Shown in pieces: positions 42,656-54,022 of a stretch of 64,000 nucleotides of DNA. Positions within the stretch are counted from its first letter, which is position 1. Each line of letters begins with the position of its first letter. Source of the DNA: Saussurea involucrata (Eukaryota; Streptophyta; Magnoliopsida; Asterales; Asteraceae). The position numbers and the translations under genes were made by a program. Location of the stretch: the NCBI GenBank assembly GCA_033807775.1, contig CM066315.1:58992820-59056819 (forward strand), in the 5' to 3' direction. The notes below the pieces were generated by a model that was not told the origin of the DNA, searched no databases, and worked only from the letters and a program-made list of their open reading frames with translations.

Positions 42656-43226
42656 TTGGTGGTGGGTGGGTGGAGGTTTGGGATGAAGGTGGGTGGTGAT
42701 GGTGGTTGTGGGTGGGTGGTGATGGTGGCGTTAGTGAGAGGGTCCACTTTGGGATGAAGATGAAAGGGTAGAATGACCAAAATGCCCCTCACGTGAGGGG
42801 CACATGTGAGCTCTAACGGGAAAAATGGACGGCGTCAGTGAGAGGGACCACTTTGGGATCCGAAACTGTGTTTTAGAGACTGTAAGTGTAGTTTCAGCTA
42901 GAGGGACCAGCACTGAAATCGAGGCATAGTTGAGGGTTCATTTCTGTAATTTACTCTTTTAAATTCTTTTAGTTAACCTATTATATTATTTAATTTTTCT
43001 TTAATACTTTGTTTGTATTAATTAATATATTATATTGCTAAAAATTTGTTTTAATTATATTATTATATAGTAATTGATAATTTCTTAAAATGTCTTTTTT
43101 GTCATTTTACATGTTTATAATCTAGTTTTTGTCAAACGTGACTTATTCATCAGTTAGTTTATAAGCTACCAGCTAGCTTATCAGTCATCAGTTAATTTAT
43201 CAGCTATTGTGCCAAACATAGCCCAA

Positions 43227-44041
43227 GTCTACATATGTGGTAAGACTGTAGTAATTGGTATAAATTTAATTGGTATGGTTGGTACACATGTTGGTTGGTT
43301 TTGTTTGGTATAAAATTGTTACCCTTACTCATTATTAGGCAAGGCAACGGGACGGGTATGGGGCGGGGTTCACCATCCCCGGCCCCGGACGGGTACGTGG
43401 ATTGAAATCCCATCCCCGGTCAACACCCGGTCACCTGTCCCCCGGTTTTTACCCGGTTCCCCAACCCACTCATGAGAAACTACCATTTTAAGTTGGAGGA
43501 GAACAAAAACATTTCCATAAGTGCATATTTAATCATTAAATAAAAAGAACAGATACTTGACTATGATGTGGAAGTATTTGGAAGAAAGAAGGAAACATAA
43601 TTTTGAAATAGAAAATTTGGTTTGGAAGAGTTGTAGAGTGTACACACATAATTTTGAAGGATACTTATTACTTTGATTTATACAATATATTTAATAAATA
43701 TATAAAATATTTTTTTTTAATTATATAATATATACCGGGGTCGAGGGATGGTCATCCCGGCCCCGGCCCCGGTTTCCTGGAAGCGGGTATCCCTGGCCCT
43801 GGACCCGGTACCCGGTTTGGCAGGGAATCCCCGGCCCCGGTCGAGTCGGGTGGACCGGGTTCCCCACAGAGTCAAGCCAAATTGTCATGGGTACTCGTTA
43901 TAGCAATGAGACTTTTTGATTTGATTTAAGATGACATGACACAATTTTCGAAGTTTTTATGTAATGTAATATATAGTTGACGTGATATTTTTATTATAAC
44001 ATTTTACTTTCAAAAAACTAGAGTTAATATGTTATATAATA
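43227..44041. other. Spacer with GC-rich CCCGG/CCGGGTACCCG clusters
   Basis: 43337-43460 and 43730-43870 are rich in CCCCGGCCCCGG and GGGTACCCGG-like sequence in an otherwise AT-rich background, a pattern common near ends of hAT-type elements. I could not find matching TSDs, so no element is called. Confidence 0.4.
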
Positions 44042-44514
44042 AATATATTAGGGAAATTAATTAAAATGCCATAAGTTTGACTAACTGTTTCCAAAATGCC
44101 ATAAATTTTTTCCATTTTGCAAAAATGCCATAAATACCCGCGATCGCGGGCAGTGGCATTTTTGTAATTAACAAATACCCACGATCACGGAGGAGCCCGC
44201 GGTGGCTTCAAATTTGATTTGTTTTGTTTTTTAATTTACACTTTCACCCCCTATACTTATTTACTAAATTTACTTTATACCTTTTACTTTTATAATTTAA
44301 TTTTACATTTAACACATATAATCGTTTATTAACTAAAATACGTTAAAAATACGTTTTAATTTTAACAAGTTATACCATTATAATTGTCTCTTCGATACGT
44401 AAGAAATGAGCCCAATCTTGAATTTTTTTGGATTTATATATTTTAATATATATCATATAAACTACATACAAATTATTTTTTATATTTAAAATTCATACCC
44501 TTATTGTTAATTAT

Positions 44515-44811
44515 TTAATTTATGGTACTCTTATAATTAAAATACGTTTTATTTATTTTATTATCGATGGTCCAAGTGTAAGTATTAAAAATTGGCGGAG
44601 CCTTTGTGATGGACATACATCGATCTTTTTGTGCATACTCTGTAACTGCAAATACTTCAGTTCCAAACACACATGAATCATCGTTCGCCAAATACCCATT
44701 TTCACAATTCTTAAATGAGTCCAGTGACACCAATTTGTCAAAACCCCATTTCATATTCTTCTCGTGAAACCTTCTTCTATTGCCATTCACGATATCTATA
44801 AACACATTCAA
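44515..44811 (-). pseudogene. MATH (meprin/TRAF homology) domain fragment, left arm
   Basis: A 98-codon open stretch with MKWGFDKLVSLDSFKN, NGYLANDDSCVFGTEVFAV and YTWTID. These match the conserved core of plant MATH-domain proteins (WGFxxLxxL, GYLxND, CVFGAEVFV). A captured fragment only: no start context and no second domain (BTB or ubiquitin protease). It differs from the right-arm copy at about five residues. Confidence 0.8.
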
Positions 44812-45525
44812 ATAATAATAATTTAAAACAATTTAATGAATTAGTTAATATATGATTATTATGTTAATGCGATAGGAGTGTAAAACAAAATTGAAAATAC
44901 GTTAAAAATAAATTTTTATGTTGTTTATATGATATATATTAAAATATATAAATCCAAAAAAATTCAATGTTGGGCTCATTTCGAACGTATCGAAGAGACG
45001 ATTATAATGATGTAATTTGTTAAAAGTAAAACGTATTTTTTAACGTATTTTCGTTAATAAACGATTATATATGTTAAATGTAAAATTTAAATTATAAAAG
45101 TAAAATGTATAAAGTAAATTTAGTAAATAAGTATAGGGGTTGAAAGTGTAAATATCAAATCCAAATCACAATTTCGAATTGAATTTTACACTTTCAACCC
45201 CTATACTTATTTACTAAATTACTTTATATCTTTTACTTTCATAATTTAAATTTTACATTTAACACGTATAATCGTTTATTAAAGAAAATATGTTAAAAAA
45301 ATACGTTTTAATTTTAACAAGTTACACCATTATAATCGTCTCTTCGATACGTTCGAAATGAGCCCAATCTTGAATTTTTTTGGATTTATATATTTTAATA
45401 TATATCATATAAACTACATAAAATTTTATTTTTAACGTATTTTCAATTTTGTTTTACACTCCTATCGCATTAACATAATAATCATATATTAACTAATTCA
45501 TTAAATCGTTTTTAATTATTATTAT

Positions 45526-45822
45526 TTGAATGTGTTTATAGATATCGTGAATGGCAATAGGAGAAGGTTTCACGAGAAGAATATGAAATGGGGTTTTGAC
45601 AAGTTGGTATCACTGGACTCATTTAAGAATTGTGAAAATGGGTATTTGGCGAACGATGATTCATGTGTGTTTGGAACTGAAGTATTTGCAGTTACAGAGT
45701 ATGCACAAAATGATCGATGTCTGTTCATCACAAAGGCTCCGCCAATTTTTAATACTTACACTTTGACCATCGATAATAAAATATATAAAACGTATTTTAA
45801 CTATAAGAGTACCATAAATTAA
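45526..45822 (+). pseudogene. MATH domain fragment, right arm
   Basis: Inverted copy of 44515-44811. The block GTGTTTATAG just before ATATCGTGAATGG (exon from 45542) looks like the donor gene's splice acceptor, so genomic DNA rather than cDNA was captured. The codons before that acceptor are intron, so the nominal Met start is not real. Confidence 0.8.
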
Positions 45823-46309
45823 ATAATTAACAATAAGGGTATGAATTTTAAATATAAAAAATAATTTTTATGTAGTTTATATGATATATATTAAAATATA
45901 TAAATCCAAAAAAATTCAAGATTGAGCTCATTTCGAACGTATCGAAGAGACGATTATAATGGTGTAACTTGTTAAAATTAAAACGTATTTTTAACGTATT
46001 TTAGTTAATAAACGATTATATGTGTTAAATGTAAAATTAAATTATGAAAGTAAAAGGTATAAAGTAAATTTAGTAAATAAGTATAGGGAGTGAAAGTGTA
46101 AATTAAAAAACAAAACAAATCAAATTTGAAGCCACGGCGGGCTCCTCCCGTGATCGCGGGTATTTGTTAATTACAAAAATGTCACTGCTCGCGATCGCGG
46201 GCTCTCATCGCGGGTATTTATGTCATTTTTGTAAAATGGAAAAAGTTTATGGCATTTTGGTAACAGTTAGTCAAACTTGTGGCATTTTAATTAATTTCCC
46301 AATATATTA

Positions 46310-48164
46310 AGTTTATTTGAATTTTTTTAAATTATTCATTAATATAACAATGTTAAGAAAACTTATAAAACACAATTAATCCCTGTAACAATTAAAAAAT
46401 GCTAAAAAAAGTATGTACTTTTTTAACAAGAAAAATAATAAGTGTTACGTTTTTTTTCTTACAAACAAAATATTTATCTTGAAAATGATATACCATGTTT
46501 GTTTAAAATAATATTATTCTAAAATGTTCAATTTTCTAATAATAAAATATTTTTTAATTTTTAGGACGAAGTTGAAAATAATACTCTGAGGTGGGATATG
46601 AATCGTTGGGAGGGAAATGAAGAAACCTATGTATGGGAATGAGATCTGCCTCGTTGGGGAACTCGGTGTACCCGTCCCGACGGGGATGAGGATTCCCTGC
46701 AAAATCGGGGATCGAAGATGGAAAAACGGTTGTGATTTTGTTCATATGAATATTTGATACCCCGTAAAAGTAATTTTTTTGAAATATGTGAGATTTAAAA
46801 ATGGACCATTATCGATCGAGTATAGTGTTTAACACATTTCATTTAAAATATCTAACATAAATAGGGGAAAATCCCCGATTACCCGTTGGGGGGATGGGGA
46901 TGCGATCTTATTCCCCAACGGGGACGGGAACGAGGATGGGGATGAAGATTGGGATTGGGGACAGGGTTAGGGATTGGGGTCCCGCCCCATTCTATGCCTA
47001 ACGAAGCCATAGTAATTTGAAAGAAGTTTTTTTTTAATCTATGACACATTAAAATGATGTGTCATTCACATCATTTCATTTAAGCCATGTGAACAAAAAG
47101 ATAATAGAAAAAATTATGTTAACCGATTACCCCTTAGACATGGCCATTATCAGGCCTGAACCAGTCCTTATTTTGTTTATAACTGGTCTTGATTAAAAGG
47201 GAAATTTCAACAGGTAGTTAAATCAATCTTGGCCCTTGACCGAAACAACTACAAGTCTACAACTTTATAGCCAGTCTTCTGCTCCCTAGCTGCTTGCCTA
47301 TCTTCCCCTTTGTGCCTTGAACAGAAGCTCAAGTGCACGAAAACCCGGACCGGTAACCATCCCGATTTTCAACTTCATTTAAAAAAAAACTTTTTCCATG
47401 ATTTTGTACAAATTAGTATATTTTTTCTCTGAATTGTGCATTTGTATTACACTTTAAAATTTGTTTTATTTAACTTTGTTAATTGGCAACGTTGTTGATT
47501 TAGGTGATTATCATCAAAAGTACAAAATGCTAGAAAATTGGGTAGGAAAATAGGGTAATGATATCGATCAAGTAACCGAATTACTTGAGAATCGTGTGAG
47601 TCCACTTTCCGAATTGATATTTCGACCATATGCCTGAGTTTCACGAAATTCAATCTGGGATAAGACTCAATAACACTTTTGATTTTAGGCACAAATTCGA
47701 GAGCAATATTACAGGAGAGTATTTTGAAGGTTGTTCAAATTCGTGAGTCCTAAAATTTAAGTATATCATATATATATATAGCCTGTGATACTAATAGACA
47801 CAATGTGATACCCAAAAAAAAATGCAAGATACATTGTGATACCCATTATGATACATATTGTGTTACACCCTAACCCTAAATTTAAATTAAAACCCACAAT
47901 GATACTCACTGTGATAACCATTGTGTTACATCCAAACCATACAATCAAAATCAACCCACAATAGTACTCACTGTGATACCATTGTGATACCCACTGACCA
48001 AAACTTGTAACAGAACCACCACAGTCGTCGTTGTCGTGGTGTTTACCGCACCATCACAGCCCCTTTGTAAGAGAACTCTGTACTCACCTCATGTTCTCCG
48101 ACCACATCTAACACTCACCGTAACCACCGCCTCCACCATAACCGCCGCCGCATCCACCTTCACG
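46310..48164. other. Spacer with GC-rich patch and GTGATAC repeats
   Basis: 46600-47001 contains GGGGACGGG-like clusters similar to those at 43337-43870. 47760-47995 has a degenerate repeat around GTGATACCCATTGTGATAC. 48000-48164 is CCACCGCC-rich and continues at 55275 across the Athila insertion. No gene I can support. Confidence 0.45.
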
Positions 48165-48169
48165 TTTGC

Positions 48170-49421
48170 TGATAGGCGGGTTAACACCCCCTAAATGTAA
48201 CCGCAAGTGTACGGGTCGAATCAAGTAATAGTACAAAAGTACGAGTATCGAACACAGGGAACTAGGAACTAAGAATCACAATGACTATAAGATCTATTAA
48301 CTGAACGGTCGCAATTTTGAGTTGGTGGTATTAAGCTAATCAATTGCAAGTAATTAAATCAAACACAAGACAATAGACAACTTAAAGACTTCGGATAGAG
48401 AAAACAATTGAGGGTTGGAAATCCTAAGGTTTTCACATGCAAACGCTTGACTCAAGACAATTACCAGCTAATCCCCTTAATGAATACCCAATCTCGAAAA
48501 TCACCGTTGTTCTTTCTCAAGCAACAACGGGTTTTATTTTGGACGCACAAGTTTTATCTCTCGATCTCAACCTATGAAACTCAAAACGCATTAAAAGCAA
48601 GATTTCAATGGGACTAAGGCTTACTTGGTATATCTCTATCCAATTTCTCACCTTAGGCATGCAAATTCTAGTTCTAGCTAACAATTAATTTTCTCGAACT
48701 TAATTGTTCACAACAAATCAGATGTAAATTGGCCAAATTCACAAAAGCATTAAAAACTAAATCACATGCTTCATTAAAATAGGGAAAACTAATAAAAGGT
48801 TCAAATCAAATGTCTATAAGCTTAAACCAAATTCATTCCAACCCCCAACATCTAAAGATTAGTTCATGTTGGTGGTGGACTCAAACATAAGAAAAGGGGA
48901 TGAAAAAGTATGTCCAAACATAGTGATCGTGAACGTGTTAGATGTAATGGTGAACTCCCTTCTCTCGGCTCTAATCCGCTTCGTGTGATGAATGTCTCCT
49001 CGATCGATCCTCTATCGTGGCTCCAAAATACGTGAAAGTGCTCTGAAAATCGCCTCCCAGCTGCCTCCCGTCGCACGTCGTGAATGATCCCTAAAATCCG
49101 GAAAACACCAAAATATAAAACTGGAACAGGGGGTTGCGCGGTTTTGGCCGCGACTTGCAAACCACGCCAGAAACCGCGCGGTTTCTGGTTATGCTTCGGG
49201 TCAGGTTCGGGTCATGGTTTGGGCACGGGTCTCGGGATTCCGTTGGGCTTCGTTTTGTACTCGTTTCGGGCTCTTTTCCGCTTCTTTTCTCGATGATTGT
49301 CGTCTTTTAGATTACCTGCATATTTCACTCGATAAACCATAAAGTTCCGCTTTTTTGCTAGAACACAAGCCAATCTCATTGGTTTGAGGACCGAAAATAA
49401 CGCCAAAAAGTGGCGTTATCA
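48170..49421 (-). repeat. 3' LTR of Athila-1 (1252 bp)
   Basis: Plus-strand ends TGATAGG...GTTATCA. Roughly twenty substitutions from the other LTR by eye (near 2%). Contains a perfect 22-bp palindrome at 49167-49188, CCAGAAACCGC followed by its reverse complement. Confidence 0.9.
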
Positions 49422-49434
49422 ACAACCCCAAACC
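49422..49434 (-). other. Polypurine tract of Athila-1
   Basis: GGTTTGGGGTTGT on the minus strand, abutting the 3' LTR and preceded by TGAGGACAAGCAA, typical of Athila elements. Confidence 0.75.
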
Positions 49435-51588
49435 GAGCGTTGCTTGTCCTCAAGCAAATTAGCGATAAAATAGAATAAAAGCATATATCAGTGAAATAAT
49501 AATTGCACAACTCCCAATTGGTACCACGTAATGCACTGGTGATTTCCCATACCCGTGAATGCCTATCTCACTCTCGCCTCATCCTTATTCTGTTTGATCT
49601 ATGGCCTTCCATTGTGAGTTGAACTCGTGACTGCTCCGATTACATTAAGGTTGTACTAGGTCCAAACATACTAGGGAAAACATTTCGCCTCGACCCTACC
49701 TCACGGAATACTCTCATTTCACTCGAACCTAGGTTGTCGCACATGTTGTAATGTATAAGGAATTTATGTACAAGAATACTCGAAAATTACATGACAACTC
49801 TAATGAAAGACGCACAAATGTCCAAAAAGTTGATCTCAGAAAGGAATCAAGTAGCAAGACAGGGAATATTGGTAAAGGTGGTCGTATACCCTAATCACAT
49901 TTTCCAGAAGATCCTCCAGGTCTTTACAAGGGTTGTAACAGGGCTAGGGTTATGGCTAAGAACCGAAGGGTGAGAGGATCAAAAATCCTCGGTGTGTCAA
50001 CCATTAGCAGTTCTGAACTTCTTGACTTCACTTTCTATTATTTGGCCCTCTTTGTCACTACTGGAGTCGCTTTGACTCTCTTATTTTCTGCGGTAAAGCT
50101 ATCTAAACAACTGTCTTTATTTTTTTTTTGTATTTTTTTATAAGTTGGGACTTCATTGGTCTTCTTTATTTGATTGGGGCTGCATTGACCCTCTTTTCTA
50201 TCTATTTTCATGACTGGCCTGTACTGCTTCTGATTGACACACTTTCGGATAAGGGTTGGCTAAGGCTTTTGGTTAGGATTTAATGGTGGGTCATGAAATG
50301 AATAGGGTGAGTGTTTGGCTGCAAAAAGGTTATGGGTACACACAATGGGTAAAAGGGAACGATAGCTAAAAACGGGTTAAAATTTCACACAATGCCTGGA
50401 ATCATCTCTTAAGGTCCACACGATATGGTCTACTATACCCTTACCCAATATCCCGATGGTCGTCTTTGCTACTCAATGCAATATTATAGTGAGATCACTC
50501 TATAATCACGACAAGGAATTCGGAAAAGTGTATATGAATTTTGTGTTTAAATCCCTCGAAGTGAAGAACGTCATTTAGGCTCAAATCTCGCTATTGGGTG
50601 GTCTCTACTAATGTCCCTAGTCATGTCTTTTCCCGGTCCTTCCCTAATGGTCACGTTACTATCACAAGATTCTTCCCACAATGGTCGGTCTCAATCATTC
50701 AAAACAAAAATTTAGCTACTATGATCTAGTCATTCAGAAGTGCAGGAAATCTACGTGCATAAACGTGGGCCCGATTGGGCAACCCCAAACCTTACCCACA
50801 CATTGTCCCCAATGTGTAAGTAAAGTTGTAGGCGATGCGACACAAATCATTGTGCAGTTATTACAGTCATCAAACAGGAAGGACAAAACATTAACACAAT
50901 ACATCAAAAAAGATAGCCCAAAGTTATTCATATATGGCCACCCCAAACCTAGGCCGTGGCCTAGGTTTGCTAAAAAAACCAACCCTAAACCTCGGTAGAA
51001 CCGAGGTTTGCACAAGATTAAAAGTGAGTGTGTAGATGTTGACAGGTGAGGCACCCCAAACCTAAGTGAAACTTAGGTTTGTTGCATCTCGTTTAACTAA
51101 AAGGAAACAAGACATCATACACCACTCGTTAACATACAGAGTTAGAACATACCTGTTTAACCGGACGGATGAGATTCTCTTTCAAAAGTTGGAGCGACCA
51201 GTTGAGAGACATCGGAGAAGATGAAGAGAGAATGCAGAAACACAAGAAATCAAAGCAAAAGACGAAAGACGAAAGAAAGCAACGAAAAGAAACGACACAA
51301 AGCAAGAAAAAGGAACACACTGCACGAGAACAAGAAACCGCGCGGTTTGGGCCGCGACCTGAAAACCGCGTTGCATCCCGCGTAACCCTCTGCTTCAAAA
51401 ATCATCCAGGGACACCCGCGACTTAGCGCGCGGCTTGAAGTCGCGGGGTATCCCGCGTATGCCTCTGTTCCAATTTTTTTTTTTGTAAATAAAATCACTC
51501 AAAAACCTAAATTAAAAAAAACGCAAACCTCGGTGGGTTGCCTCCCACCCAGCGCCTTGGTTTCGGTCGTGGCTCGACCTTCCTTCTG
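49435..51588 (-). other. Non-coding region of Athila-1 between protease and purine tract
   Basis: No pol or env-like coding seen on the minus strand. Contains three hairpins (50944-51081), a CG-rich block sharing sequence with the LTR (51340-51455) and, at about 51531-51560, the small stem-loop GGTGGG-AGGCAA-CCCACC (minus strand) that also follows the gag-protease ORF of Athila-2. Confidence 0.7.
50944..51081. repeat. Three successive AAACCT hairpins
   Basis: Hairpin 1, 50944-50969: CAAACCTAGGC and its complement. Hairpin 2, 50987-51009: AAACCTCGGT and its complement around AGA. Hairpin 3, 51057-51081: CAAACCTAAGT and its complement around GAA. All begin AAACCT, while the inner stem differs in each and is matched on the other side. 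Confidence 0.9.
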
Positions 51589-51589
51589 A

Positions 51590-53861
51590 TCACTCCTTCG
51601 GCTCTCCTTGATTACCGGGTTCCTTTTCAACTTGTTCTCTTCCACTCTCGAACATCTTGAATATTACTTTTTCGCCACCAACCCTCAAGGTCATCTCGCC
51701 TTCTTCCATGTCGATCAGCGCTTTGCTCGTGGCCAGAAATGGTCTTCCCAATATCAGTGGGACCTCTATATCTTCATCAATATCCAGCACCACGAAATCC
51801 ACCGGAAAGTAGAACTTGTCAGCCTTGATGAGCACATCCTCTATCACTCCATATGGATACACTATCGATCTATCTGCGAGCTGAAGTGTCATGTATGTTG
51901 GCTTCACTTCTCCCAAGCCAAGTTTCCTGAAAACAGATAAAGGCATTAGATTAATACTTGCTCCTAAATCGCATAATACCTTAAGAAAAACAAAGATTCC
52001 CAATTTGAATAGGGATCGAAAAACTCCTTGGATCCTTAAGCTTCGGGGGAAGCTTGTTCTGAATGATCGCGCTGCACTCCTCAGTAAGTGCAACTGTCGC
52101 GTGCTCCTCAATCTTCCTTTTCTTAGAAAGGATATCTTTCAAGAATCTCACATATGAGGGCATTTGTGCCAAAGCATCTGCAAAAGGAATGTTAATATGT
52201 AACTTTTTAAATATATCAAGAAATTTAGAGAAATTAACATCATCGTTATGCGCTTTAAGCCTGTTCGGATAGGGCACTTTTGGAGTTGTCGGCTTGACCG
52301 GTAGTTGCTTTGGCTTCTTCTCTTCACTCTTCTTGTTCTCTTTAATCACAATATCTTCATCGGCTTCCAACTCATCCATATCTATGATCTCCACCTCTTG
52401 CCTTTTGGGCTCGGTTTCCTTTGATGACGGTTCTCGTGTAGGCTCATTGATCAGCTCCTTGCCACTTCTCAGATAAACGGCTTTGCACTCTTCCTGAGTT
52501 TTCCTTTCCGTTTGACTTGGAAAGGTTCTGGGAGCTCGGTTTTGTAGGGCTTCAGAAATTTGCCCCACTTGTCTTTCAAGGAGCCTTATGGATGTCGTGT
52601 TCTGATCAGTAGCCGCCTTGACTGTGTTAACCGTGCTTGCTAACTCTTCGACCGTGCCATCCATCTTTGTCATAAACTTCATCATCATATCCTCCAGCCC
52701 CGGTTTCTTCTCTATGGATGGTCTCTCGTCGAATTTCTTTTGGTTGAAACATGGAGGACGGTAAGCATTGTTAGCATTAGAAGAATTGGAAAAATTAGAA
52801 TGGTTACCTTGTTGCTGGCCGGGTTGCCCTTGTGGTTGACTCCATGAGAAATTAGGGTGTTTCTTCCACCCCTCATTGTAGGTATTCGAGAAAGGGTCGT
52901 TCCTCGGCTAGTTGTTTCGGTTTTGCAAGAATTGAACCTGTTCAGGTTCTTGAGGAGCGGGGAACACTTCCGGACTACTTCCCTTCAAATGGTTTGTGAT
53001 AGCGGCTAACTGAGCTTTTATCACTTTCAACTCGTCTGACTCTTGCACACTAGCCACTCGTCTGATAGAAGATCGTGGAGTGGCATAGCTATGCTCGGCT
53101 AAGTTCTCGATCAAGTCAACTGCTTCTTCATACGTCTTATTCATAAGTGCTCCACCCGCTGCAGCAGTGATGTCATTCTTGAACTGCGGGTGAAGGCCTC
53201 CAAAGAACGTTTGGATAATTACCCAGCCGTGTAACCCATGATGCGGACACTTTTTCAACATGTCTTTATATCGCTCCCATGCCTCGTATAGAGTCTCTTG
53301 GTCCCATTAGGCGAAGTGGGTAATGTCGGCCATCAGTTGAGCGGTTCTTCCCGGTGGGAAGAATTTCTGGAGGAACGCAGTTTTTAGGCCTGTCCATGTA
53401 GTGATCTGATCCGATGGGAGGCCCTCTATCCATATTTCAGCTCTACCCTTGAGGGAAAAACTGAATAGCCTCAGTTTGATTCCATTCTCGTCCACCCCAT
53501 TGATCTTGAACGTATTGCAGATCCGTTCAAATGCACGAAGGTGTGCATGGGGATCTTCAGTTGGCGCTCCCCTAAACTGATTCTGCTGTACCATCACGAT
53601 GGTACTCGGCTTGATCTCGAAGTAGTTCGCCCCAGTAGTGGGCGCTTGGACTCCTATGCGTACGGCTGCCACGTTCGGGTCGGCAAACGACCGCATAGGA
53701 CGTCTTTCCGGAGGTGGTGGAGGTGGGTCATTGCGAGGAGGTCTTTCGTCACCCATCTTCAATTGTCTTTGAACTTTTGATGCTTTTCGTATCTGACGGG
53801 CGGTTCTTTCAATTTCCGAATCGATCGGTTCGATTCCTTCCCATCGGGTTTTCCTTGGCAT
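51590..53861 (-). pseudogene. gag: Athila-1 gag-protease, broken
   Basis: Starts MPRKTRWEGIE at 53861. The capsid region (GRAEIWIEGLP, FLQKFFPPGRTAQLM) and a PMEI-unrelated coil are followed by the protease domain LCDLGASINLMPLSVF, with conserved GRPFLATS. Compared with Athila-2 there are two nonsense changes, both CAA/CAG to TAA/TAG (minus-strand stops at 53307 and 52908), and a small frameshift near 51985. The frame ends at 51590 soon after the protease; no RT follows. In the autonomous Athila family gag and pol are usually continuous, so pol has been lost. Confidence 0.88.
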
Positions 53862-53998
53862 AAACCAATTAGTACCTAAAAGGAAAGTAGGCAAAGTTAG
53901 TAATCCAGAAACCGAAAGTGATGAAACAAAATACAAAATAAAAAAAATGTTCAATATAATAGCGCTTATAGCTGGTAGTGCTATCAGTTGCAACTAGT

Positions 53999-54016
53999 TC
54001 CCCGGCAACGGCGCCA
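53999..54016 (-). other. Primer-binding site of Athila-1
   Basis: TGGCGCCGTTGCCGGGGA on the minus strand, the tRNA-Asp-type site typical of Athila/Tat Gypsy elements. Confidence 0.88.
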
Positions 54017-54022
54017 AAAACT

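Larger units (their letters stand above)
41124..42956. mobile_element. Non-autonomous Mutator-like element with long inverted repeats
   Basis: Perfect 9-bp duplication TTTTAAATT (41115-41123 and 42957-42965), typical of MULEs. Termini GAGTAAATTACA and its inverse TGTAATTTACTC start inverted repeats of over 150 bp that include TTTCGGATCCCAAG-type sequence. The arms go on into a CCACCACCATCACC minisatellite (41390-41625) and its complement (42044-42274 and 42664-42730). The middle is AT-rich. No transposase is present. Confidence 0.85.
40643..43223 (+). mobile_element. Tourist-like MITE with a nested Mutator-like element
   Basis: Ends GGCATTGTTTGGCA and TGCCAAACATAGCC, with 3-bp CAA at 40640-40642 and 43224-43226. 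Without the insert it is about 739 bp and collinear with the copies at 790-2042. Non-coding, PIF/Harbinger-type. Confidence 0.72.
44051..46300. mobile_element. Palindromic Pack-MULE carrying a MATH gene fragment in both arms
   Basis: 2250 bp, flanked by a perfect 9-bp duplication AATATATTA (44042-44050 and 46301-46309). The ends are GGGAAATTAATTAAAATGCC and its inverse. The two halves are reverse complements over essentially their whole length, about 1.1 kb each, with the centre near 45175. Each arm holds terminal repeat, AT-rich sequence and a copy of a MATH-domain coding fragment with its flanking intron sequence. There is no transposase. Mutator-like elements with captured gene pieces are called Pack-MULEs. 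Confidence 0.88.

Noticed and set aside
43337..47001. One hAT element running from the GC-rich patch at 43337 to the one at 47001, with the palindromic MULE inside
   Set aside because: The ends look alike (TTAGGCA..., with CCCCG clusters), but the flanks (CTCATTAT and ACGAAGCC) do not form a TSD.
47447..47692. 81-aa minus-strand ORF
   Set aside because: No recognisable family, no promoter or splice context; chance ORF is the simplest reading.
49952..51426. Plus-strand ORFs in the Athila-1 interior (49952, 50681, 51169)
   Set aside because: Opposite to the element's direction, short, without recognisable domains, overlapping hairpins and CG-rich repeats.
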